A stretch of 11,221 nt of DNA, from NCBI GenBank assembly GCA_903960645.1, contig CAJCBN010000357.1, positions 1 through 11,221 of the forward strand, written 5' to 3'. Positions within the stretch are counted from its first letter, which is position 1. The number at the start of each line of letters is the position of its first letter. This stretch comes from an uncultured Actinomycetes bacterium (GTDB lineage: Bacteria; Actinomycetota; Thermoleophilia; Gaiellales; F1-60-MAGs149). A model generated the notes under the pieces. It made no database searches, had not been told where the DNA came from, and was given only the letters and a program-made list of their open reading frames with translations. Below, in pieces: positions 6,809-11,221 of this stretch. The translations under genes and the position numbers were made by a program.

Positions 6809-7800
6809 CGCGCCTCGCCCTTCTCGCGCCGCCCGTCGCCTTCGCGCTGGCGGGACTGCTCCTGCTCGCCGCCGCGCTCGCGACCGGCTCGGCCGCCGCC
6901 CTCGCCGGCGCCGTCCTGCTCGCCACGTTGCTGCTCGCCCAGGCCGCCGATCCGCCGGTGGGCAGCCGCAGCCCGCGGGGGCGCGCCGTAGCCCGGATGG
7001 GTGCCGCCGGCGTCGCGCTCGTCCTCGCCACGGTGGCGATGATCGCCGCCCTCGCCGCCGGCTTCGACCTCATGCCGCGTTGGCAGTGGACCGCCGCCGC
7101 CGGCGGGCTCGCCGCCCTGATCCTCTTGGTGCCCATTGCCCTGCTCGGCCGCACCGGCCTCGAGGAGCCTGTGGCGCGCAGCGAGCGCACGCTGTTGACC
7201 CGGGCCGCCGCCGTCGGCGCACTGTTGGGCGGCGGGATGCTGGTGGCCGGCTACGTGCTGCCTGCCTTTGCCGCCGCGCTGGCGGTCGCCTTCGCGTTGG
7301 TCGCGGCCCTCGAGGGCGTCGCGCTCGCCCGCCCCGGCGGGGCCGGCCTGCGGCGGCTGGCCAGCGAGCGCGAGAACGCCGCCGTCGACGCCGCGGTGGC
7401 CACCGGTCCCAGCGAGGTGATCGGACACCGCCGGGTTGTGATCCGCACGACGGGCGGTGCCGAGTACCTGTCACTCGAGGTGCTCGTCCGTCAGCGGCCC
7501 TCGGAGGCCCGCACCCAGGAGCTACGGGCCCAGCTGGAGCAATCGATCAAGGGCGCGCTGCCCGAGCTCGTCGTCAGCGTCCAGGTGCGCGTGGGCGAGC
7601 TGCCGCCGCCCGGCCCGGAGGATCCCACCCGCCAACTGGACGACACGCGCACGCTGCTGTTCGACGAGCGGGCGTCCCTGGGGGACGACGGACAGCCCAC
7701 CGAGGTGTTCGACGACCGGCCCACGGAGCTGCTCGACGAGCAGCCGACCGAGGCGGTCGACGCGCCCGTGCTACCGTCAGCGCCATGGGAACAGCGATGA
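6805..7800 (+). CDS. Six-helix membrane protein with CDF-like C-terminal domain and threonine-repeat tail
   Basis: I do not recognise a named family. The 331-residue protein has six likely membrane helices (about 5-27, 29-48, 63-86, 94-115, 131-152, 154-175). Next is a soluble stretch (about 187-264, from AAVATGPSEVIGHRRVVIRT to LPELVVSVQVRVGE) that resembles the cytoplasmic dimerisation domain of cation diffusion facilitators. The helices lack the HxxxD/DxxxD metal ligands of such transporters, so ion transport by that route is unlikely. The tail (265-331) is acidic and proline-rich, with three 8-residue repeats (QPTEVFDD, RPTELLDE, QPTEAVDA) and a degenerate earlier copy (TRTLLFDE). The threonines could be kinase or FHA-domain sites (inference). 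It starts in a GTGA overlap with rdgB, and its TGA overlaps the next ATG. The coding call is strong and the function is unknown. Confidence 0.85.
   Translation: MTRLALLAPPVAFALAGLLLLAAALATGSAAALAGAVLLATLLLAQAADPPVGSRSPRGRAVARMGAAGVALVLATVAMIAALAAGFDLMPRWQWTAAAGGLAALILLVPIALLGRTGLEEPVARSERTLLTRAAAVGALLGGGMLVAGYVLPAFAAALAVAFALVAALEGVALARPGGAGLRRLASERENAAVDAAVATGPSEVIGHRRVVIRTTGGAEYLSLEVLVRQRPSEARTQELRAQLEQSIKGALPELVVSVQVRVGELPPPGPEDPTRQLDDTRTLLFDERASLGDDGQPTEVFDDRPTELLDEQPTEAVDAPVLPSAPWEQR
7693..7764 (+). repeat. Three tandem 24-bp coding repeats (8-residue PTE repeat)
   Basis: These encode residues 297-320 of the membrane protein: three octapeptides of pattern (Q/R)PTE..D(D/E/A), with Thr299, Thr307 and Thr315 exactly eight residues apart. 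The DNA copies have diverged while the Pro-Thr-Glu and Asp positions are kept, which suggests selection on the peptide and not a recent slippage event. Confidence 0.75.
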
Positions 7801-8126
7801 CAGCGGACGCCGTGCTGGCCGAGCTGCTCGAGGTGTCCGATCGCCTGCGCAGCATCGTCCTCTGCGACGACGATGGGACCGTGCTCGCCGAGATCGGCGG
7901 CCTCGGTGCCTCGTCCATGGGGATTCTCGCCGCCGCCGACGACGCGGCCCGCCTGCTGGGCCGCCCGCCCGTTCAGCAGTGCGAGATCGGGCTGCCTGAG
8001 GCGCTCATCTTCGCCGTCCGCGAGCAGGGGCGTTCGGCGATTGCGATCGCTGATCCCGACGCCACCGCCGGTCTCGTCTTCTACGACCTGCGCCAGGCGT
8101 TGCGCGCACTGGCCGGAGCCGCCTGA
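7797..8126 (+). CDS. Roadblock/LC7-like small protein
   Basis: This 109-residue protein has a predicted order of helix (AVLAELLEVSDRL), strand-turn-strand (SIVLCDDDGTVLAEIG), helix (GILAAADDAARLLG), strands (QQCEIGLPEALIFAVREQ and SAIAIADPD) and helix (GLVFYDLRQALRALAG). That is the Roadblock/LC7 layout, and CDDDGTVLAE and IADPDA..GLVFYD resemble bacterial members. Such proteins usually dimerise and act with Ras-like MglA-type GTPases, but no GTPase gene is present in the window. It starts at ATG 7797 in an ATGA overlap with the membrane protein. A second in-frame ATG at 7785 would add four residues. Neither has a strong ribosome site. It ends in a TGATG overlap with the next small gene. Family assignment is by pattern only. 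Confidence 0.8.
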   Translation: MTADAVLAELLEVSDRLRSIVLCDDDGTVLAEIGGLGASSMGILAAADDAARLLGRPPVQQCEIGLPEALIFAVREQGRSAIAIADPDATAGLVFYDLRQALRALAGAA

Positions 8127-8326
8127 TGCGCCGCGCACTGGGCCTGCTGCTGACCACGTCCGCCGCTGTTGGCGCGGTCGTCCTGCTCCGCCGCCGCGCG
8201 CGCAGTGCGCCGCTGCGCGCCGATCTGTACTTCGCCGACGGCTCGATGCTCTCGCTCGACGAGCGAGCACCCGAGCTTGATGGCCTGATGCGCGCCGCCC
8301 GCGCTGCTCTGGGAGCCACCCGATGA
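8126..8326 (+). CDS. Small membrane-anchored protein, 66 residues, unknown function
   Basis: A single N-terminal hydrophobic helix (about 4-21, LGLLLTTSAAVGAVVLL) is followed by a basic stop-transfer cluster RRRAR. A short soluble part follows (LRADLYFADGSMLSLDER, then a helix PELDGLMRAARAAL). The basic cluster suggests the C-terminal part faces the cytoplasm. GGAG at 8115-8118 lies seven bases before the ATG. The start overlaps the previous stop by one base (TGATG), and its own TGA overlaps the pyrE ATG (ATGA). Good ribosome site, tight packing and sensible composition support a real gene. I recognise no family. It may anchor or partner the Roadblock protein encoded just before it. Confidence 0.72.
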   Translation: MRRALGLLLTTSAAVGAVVLLRRRARSAPLRADLYFADGSMLSLDERAPELDGLMRAARAALGATR

Positions 8327-8850
8327 CCGATCTCGCCGACCGTATCCGCGCCGTTGCCTACCTCGAGGGCGACTTCGTCCTGCGGTCGGGGCGTCGCAGC
8401 AGCTTCTACCTCGACAAGTACCGCTTCGAGACCCAGCCCGACCTGCTGCGCGAGATCGGCGAGCTGCTGGCCGCACGCATCAGTGAGGTTGAGCCGGACG
8501 CCGTCCGCATCGCGGGTCCCGAGCTCGGGGCCGTCGCGCTGGCCGCCTCGGCAAGCATGGCCTCCGGCAAGCCGTTCCTGATCGTGCGCAGTGCCGCCAA
8601 GGACTACGGCACGTCGAATCGCCTCGAGGGCATCTTCGAGGAGGGCGAGCGCGTCGTCGTCGTCGAGGACATCGTGACGAGCGGCGGAGCCGCGCTGGAC
8701 GCCGTCCGCAGCCTGCGCCAGGTCGGTCTGATCTGCGAGACGGTCGTCTGCGTCGTCGATCGCGGCGAGGGCGGGGCGGAGGCCATGACCGACGCCGGCG
8801 TGCGCCTCGAGCGCCTGCTCGACGCCGAGGCGCTTCGGCTCGGACGCTAG
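8323..8850 (+). CDS. pyrE: Orotate phosphoribosyltransferase
   Basis: PyrE catalyses orotate plus PRPP to OMP and pyrophosphate, the fifth step of UMP synthesis; PyrF, encoded further right, does the sixth. The product is 175 residues. Motifs: FVLRSGRRSSFYLDKY (18-33), AGPELGAV (64-71), the mobile catalytic loop VRSAAKDYGTSNRLEG (88-103), and the PRPP-binding VVVVEDIVTSGGA (111-123). The loop usually reads VRKxxK. Here the first Lys is Ser90, while Arg89 and Lys93 are kept and the usual His is Tyr95. GGGAG at 8311-8315 stands seven bases before the ATG. It is the last gene of the overlapping operon, ending in TAG. A palindrome lies 14 bp downstream. Confidence 0.95.
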   Translation: MTDLADRIRAVAYLEGDFVLRSGRRSSFYLDKYRFETQPDLLREIGELLAARISEVEPDAVRIAGPELGAVALAASASMASGKPFLIVRSAAKDYGTSNRLEGIFEEGERVVVVEDIVTSGGAALDAVRSLRQVGLICETVVCVVDRGEGGAEAMTDAGVRLERLLDAEALRLGR

Positions 8851-8862
8851 GCTCGACGTGCG

Positions 8863-8902
8863 GATTTGGCTCGGTTGAGCCAAACTTCTGCTGATTTGGC
8901 TT
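8863..8902. repeat. TTTGGCT palindrome plus extra half-site between pyrE and hup
   Basis: TTTGGCTC (8865-8872) and GAGCCAAA (8877-8884) form a perfect 8-bp inverted repeat around GGTT. A third copy, GATTTGGCT at 8893-8901, repeats 8863-8871 exactly 30 bp later in direct orientation. As RNA the palindrome makes a hairpin after pyrE, but no T-tract follows. As DNA the three half-sites look like a regulator-binding cluster about 60-100 bp before the hup promoter. The region is also clearly less GC-rich than its surroundings. Confidence 0.6.
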
Positions 8903-8908
8903 ACTTAC

Positions 8909-8932
8909 GCGGGTCGCTTTCCGCAAACCCGC
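8909..8932. repeat. Short inverted repeat upstream of hup
   Basis: GCGGGT (8909-8914) pairs with ACCCGC (8927-8932) across a 12-nt loop. Hairpin or operator are both possible. Six-base arms are short for this GC content, so chance cannot be excluded. Confidence 0.3.
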
Positions 8933-8962
8933 ACCGTTGAGCGAAGCACCGTCCGATGGGGG

Positions 8963-8971
8963 TGGTACCTT
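8963..8971 (+). promoter_or_regulatory. Candidate extended -10 promoter for hup
   Basis: TGGTACCTT reads as an extended -10 (TGn followed by TACCTT). It predicts transcription from about 8978 and a 5' leader of roughly 26 nt that contains GGAGG at 8993-8997. TTGAGC at 8937-8942 is too far away (23-nt spacer) to be a normal -35, consistent with reliance on the TGn extension. Confidence 0.5.
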
Positions 8972-9003
8972 CGTGCCGTTCACACACGTCCTGGAGGAAT
9001 TCA

Positions 9004-9282
9004 ATGACCAAGGCAGAGTTCATCGATGAGGTTGCCCGCAAGACCGGCCAGAGCAAGAAGGATGCTGGCGACGCGGTTGAGGCAATGCTGAGCACGATCA
9101 CCGACACGCTGCGGCGTGGCGGCGACGTGACGTTCACCGGCTTCGGCAAGTTCACCGTGCAGGCGCGCGCCGCCCGCACCGGCGTGAACCCCCGCACCGG
9201 CGAGAAGGTTCAGATCGCGGCCACCAAGGTGCCGAAGTTCTCGGCCGGCTCGCAGCTCAAGGCCGCCGTCAAGGGAGGCTGA
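9004..9282 (+). CDS. hup: HU-family histone-like DNA-binding protein
   Basis: HU bends and compacts DNA as a dimer. This 92-residue product has the N-terminal dimerisation helices (MTKAEFIDEVARKTGQSKKDAGDAVEAMLSTI, about 1-32), the GDVTFTGFGKF turn (40-50), and the DNA-wrapping beta arm about 52-75, with the intercalating-Pro motif NPRTGEKV. The arm motif reads VNPRTGE where RNPRTGE is usual. There is no long lysine/alanine-rich tail of the kind found on mycobacterial HupB, so this is the short classical form. ATG 9004 has GGAGG at 8993-8997 six bases before it; an in-frame GTG/ATG-type start at 8956 would add 16 unlike residues across the promoter and ribosome site. It appears to be a one-gene unit with its own promoter and a strong terminator. 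Confidence 0.97.
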   Translation: MTKAEFIDEVARKTGQSKKDAGDAVEAMLSTITDTLRRGGDVTFTGFGKFTVQARAARTGVNPRTGEKVQIAATKVPKFSAGSQLKAAVKGG

Positions 9283-9320
9283 TCCGATAGGTCGCGGCCC
9301 TGCCGCGCCCGTTCGGCTCC

Positions 9321-9360
9321 ACGGCCGCCCCATCCCCTCCGGGATGGGGCGGCCGTTTTT
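9321..9360 (+). terminator. Strong intrinsic terminator after hup
   Basis: ACGGCCGCCCCATCCC (9321-9336) pairs perfectly with GGGATGGGGCGGCCGT (9341-9356) over the loop CTCC, and a run of five T follows (9356-9360). This 16-bp perfect stem ends hup transcription and isolates it from pyrF. On the minus strand there is no T-run, so it works in one direction. Confidence 0.95.
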
Positions 9361-9383
9361 CGTTGGGGCTCCGACCCGCCCTG

Positions 9384-9397
9384 TAGCGTCCTTGCGA
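9384..9397 (+). promoter_or_regulatory. -10 box for a probable leaderless pyrF transcript
   Basis: TAGCGT at 9384-9389 ends seven bases before the pyrF ATG (9397), which places the predicted transcription start at or next to the A of ATG. No Shine-Dalgarno is present (CCTTGCG precedes the ATG). TTGGGG at 9363-9368 is a weak -35 candidate with a short 15-nt spacer. Confidence 0.55.
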
Positions 9398-10287
9398 TGA
9401 CCCTGCCCTTCGGAGACCGTCTCGCCGCGAAGGTGGCCGAGACCGGTAGCGCGCTGTGCGTCGGCATCGATCCGCGCGGACCGTTCCCCGCTGATGTCCT
9501 GCGCGGACTCGCCGATAGCCGCGCGGGTCGGGCGCGGGCCGTCGAGCGCTACTGCCAGGGTCTGATCGAGGCGGTCGCGCCGCACTGCTGTGCGATCAAG
9601 CCGCAGGTCGCACTGTTCGAGCTGTACGGCGGCTACGGCCTGTCCGCGCTGGACGCCGTCTGCGCCACCGCCCGCGAGCACGGGCTGCTGATCATTGCCG
9701 ACGCCAAGCGCGGCGACATCGCCTCCACGGCCGCCGCCTACGCGGAGGCCTGGATCGGGCTCCGTCCCGGCGAGAGCGCCCCGCTCGCTGACGCCGTCAC
9801 CGTCAACGCCTACATGGGGCCTGACACCGTAGAGCCGTTCCTGGAGGTGGCAGATCGCCACGGTGCCGGACTGTTCGTGCTCGCCCGGACCTCCAACCCG
9901 GGGGCCGCCGAACTGGAGGAGCAGGCGCTCGCAGCGGGCGAGCAGGTCTGGGAGCGGGTCGCAGGCTGGATCGACGGCTGGAGCGCCGGGCGCACCGGCA
10001 CGAGCGGTGTCGCGAGCGTGGGGGCCGTGATCGGCGCCACCGCACCGGCGGTCGTGCGCGTCGCCCGCGATCGCATGCCGTCGGCGCCACTGCTGCTGCC
10101 CGGGGTCGGCGCGCAGGGCGGACGCATCGAGGATTTGGCGCCCGCCTTCGAGCGGCATCCCGCCGGTGGCCTCGTGGTTGCGGCGCGCAGCGTGATCGAG
10201 GCCTGGCGGGACACCGACGGCGACTGGATGGCCGCGGTCGCCGAGTCTGCACGGGCCCACGCCCGTCAGGTCGCAGCGCTCCGGTAG
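9397..10287 (+). CDS. pyrF: Orotidine 5'-phosphate decarboxylase (type 2)
   Basis: PyrF decarboxylates OMP to UMP, the last step of de novo pyrimidine synthesis. The 296-residue length fits the longer type 2 group. Visible are LCVGIDPR (20-27), AIKPQVALFELYG (66-78), the catalytic DAKRGDI (102-108, Lys104), VTVNAYMGPDTVEPF (135-148), LARTSNPGA (162-170), PGVGAQGG (235-242) and the phosphate-gripping VAARS (261-265). All expected catalytic residues are present. It lies downstream of the hup terminator with its own TAnnnT box, so it is transcribed apart from pyrE despite lying only 0.5 kb away. A fructose-type kinase gene follows after 47 bp with another possible start signal. Confidence 0.96.
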   Translation: MTLPFGDRLAAKVAETGSALCVGIDPRGPFPADVLRGLADSRAGRARAVERYCQGLIEAVAPHCCAIKPQVALFELYGGYGLSALDAVCATAREHGLLIIADAKRGDIASTAAAYAEAWIGLRPGESAPLADAVTVNAYMGPDTVEPFLEVADRHGAGLFVLARTSNPGAAELEEQALAAGEQVWERVAGWIDGWSAGRTGTSGVASVGAVIGATAPAVVRVARDRMPSAPLLLPGVGAQGGRIEDLAPAFERHPAGGLVVAARSVIEAWRDTDGDWMAAVAESARAHARQVAALR

Positions 10288-10318
10288 TGGGCGAGCCCCA
10301 CCGGCCGTCGCCAGCGTC

Positions 10319-10335
10319 TACAGTCCGCAGCAGGA
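10319..10335 (+). promoter_or_regulatory. -10 candidate in front of the PfkB-family kinase gene
   Basis: TACAGT (10319-10324) fits TAnnnT and ends ten bases before ATG 10335, predicting a leader of only a few bases. No -35 is evident and no properly spaced Shine-Dalgarno is seen (CAGG abuts the ATG). The gene could also be read through from pyrF. Confidence 0.4.
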
Positions 10336-11221
10336 TGATCATCACCGTCACTCCCAACGCTGCGCTCGACAAGACGATCCAGGTCCCCAGCATGCAGATC
10401 GGCATGCGCCACCGCGGTGCCCACGGCTTCGTGGCTCCGGGCGGCAAGGGCATCAACGTGGCCCGCGCGCTGCTCCTGCTCCAGCAGCCGGTGATCGCCG
10501 CTGGACTCGCCGGCGGCGAGACCGGCGCGCGCATCCAGCGCGAGCTCGACGCCGAGGGCATCCTCAACGACTTCGTGCCGATCGCCGGCGAGTCGCGCAG
10601 CTCGACCGTGCTGATCGACCCGACCAGTGGACGCCAGACCGAGATCATCGAGAACGGTCCGAGCGTGACCACCGTCGAGCTCGATGCGCTGCTCGACCGG
10701 CTCGAGTACATCGCCCACGACGCCAGCGTGATCGTGCTCGCCGGCTCCCTGCCCCGCGACGCACCGGAGGACTGGTACGCCCAGGCGATCAAGCGGCTGC
10801 GTCGCACCGGCGCCCAGCTCGTGCTGGACTCCGAGGGCGAGCCACTTCGCCAGGGCGTCGCCGCCGAGCCGCACCTCGTCGCGCCGAACCAGCTCGAGGC
10901 CGAGGAGCTGGTCGGCCACGAGTTCGCCGGGGAGGCAGATCTGGTCGCCGCGCTCGACGAGATCGCCGACATGGGGCCGCGCAACGTGCTGATCACCAAC
11001 GAGTCGGGCGCCTTCATGCTGCTGCGCGAGCACGGACAGGAGCGTCGCCTGCGTGTGACCATCCCGCGCGTCGAGGCGATCAGCACCGTCGGCGCCGGCG
11101 ATGCCCTGCTGGGCGCCTACCTGGCTAGCCGCCGACGCGACGGAGCCCCGGACGACGCGCTGCGGCAGGCGGTGGCGTGCGGCTCGGCCAGCACCCTGAT
11201 CGCCGGTGCGGGCGTGTTCGA
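10335..11221 (+). CDS. PfkB-family sugar kinase, 1-phosphofructokinase-like (cut by window edge)
   Basis: This frame has 295 codons and no stop before the right edge, so nearly the whole protein is seen (FruK-type enzymes are about 310 residues). It begins MIITVTPNAALDKTI, the typical start of the FruK/LacC/PfkB branch. It has signature 1 (PGGKGINVARALLLL), a VLAGSLPRD strand, the APNQLEAEEL loop and signature 2 (STVGAGDALLGAYL) with the catalytic Asp in GAGD, followed by AVACGSAST. These enzymes phosphorylate fructose-1-phosphate, tagatose-6-phosphate or fructose-6-phosphate. FruK is the best guess, but without neighbouring PTS genes the substrate is uncertain. The ATG is chosen because homology starts there. 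A TAnnnT box stands ten bases upstream. Confidence 0.9.
   Translation, partial: MIITVTPNAALDKTIQVPSMQIGMRHRGAHGFVAPGGKGINVARALLLLQQPVIAAGLAGGETGARIQRELDAEGILNDFVPIAGESRSSTVLIDPTSGRQTEIIENGPSVTTVELDALLDRLEYIAHDASVIVLAGSLPRDAPEDWYAQAIKRLRRTGAQLVLDSEGEPLRQGVAAEPHLVAPNQLEAEELVGHEFAGEADLVAALDEIADMGPRNVLITNESGAFMLLREHGQERRLRVTIPRVEAISTVGAGDALLGAYLASRRRDGAPDDALRQAVACGSASTLIAGAGVF

Noticed and set aside
8909..8932. GCGGGT/ACCCGC hairpin as an intrinsic terminator of pyrE
   Set aside because: The stem is only six bases with a 12-nt loop and no T-run; listed only as a weak inverted repeat.
8956..9003. Upstream in-frame start for the HU protein at 8956
   Set aside because: It would put 16 unlike residues ahead of the conserved MTKAEF start and overlap the -10 and Shine-Dalgarno signals.
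9001..10260. 419-codon minus-strand frame across hup and pyrF
   Set aside because: It runs through a strong terminator and two conserved genes in antisense, with no motif or start signal.
1..11221. CRISPR arrays, insertion sequences, prophage or rRNA genes
   Set aside because: No regularly spaced repeats, transposase or integrase motifs, terminal repeats or rRNA-like stretches were seen. Apart from the tRNA edge, nothing suggests mobility.

Overview
The window is very GC-rich chromosomal DNA. It carries a housekeeping sigma factor, aminoacyl-tRNA synthetases, nucleotide-metabolism genes and a histone-like protein, with chains of ATGA/GTGA start-stop overlaps and TAnnnT boxes just in front of start codons. 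These features point to an actinobacterium. I infer a deep lineage such as Thermoleophilia (Solirubrobacterales-like) from the style of the proteins, but no taxonomic marker here settles it. Nothing suggests a plasmid, phage or recent transfer.

Layout. On the minus strand at the left end, the primary sigma factor gene rpoD (1730 to 657) is followed by tRNA-Pro(TGG) (630 to 557). A group II truncated-globin reading frame (ends at 151) starts directly at the 3' edge of the tRNA and has no usable start codon of its own. Diverging from rpoD across 92 bp is one compact plus-strand gene train (1823-8850): a metallo-beta-lactamase-fold hydrolase with an apparent ATT start, hisS, aspS, rph (RNase PH), rdgB (ITP/XTP pyrophosphatase), a six-helix membrane protein with a cation-diffusion-facilitator-like C-terminal domain and a threonine-repeat tail, a Roadblock/LC7-like protein, a 66-residue membrane-anchored protein, and pyrE. 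Seven of its eight junctions overlap by 1-4 nt and one has a 3-nt gap, so it is very probably one translationally coupled operon.

To the right lie separate units. An HU-family gene (9004-9282) has its own promoter region, with a TTTGGCT palindrome and an extra half-site upstream and a perfect 16-bp-stem terminator downstream. pyrF (9397-10287) and a PfkB-family 1-phosphofructokinase-like gene (10335 to the right edge, truncated by the window) each have a TAnnnT box 7-10 nt from the ATG and no good Shine-Dalgarno, suggesting leaderless or near-leaderless transcripts.

How they fit together: most genes are core information processing and nucleotide metabolism. HisRS and AspRS charge tRNA, RNase PH trims tRNA 3' ends, RdgB removes deaminated purine nucleotides, PyrE and PyrF make UMP, and RpoD with HU serve transcription and nucleoid structure. 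AspRS carries residues associated with non-discriminating enzymes. The least explained part is the three-gene insert between rdgB and pyrE (membrane protein, Roadblock protein, small anchored protein). It is the best candidate for an undescribed module, although its function cannot be read from sequence alone.
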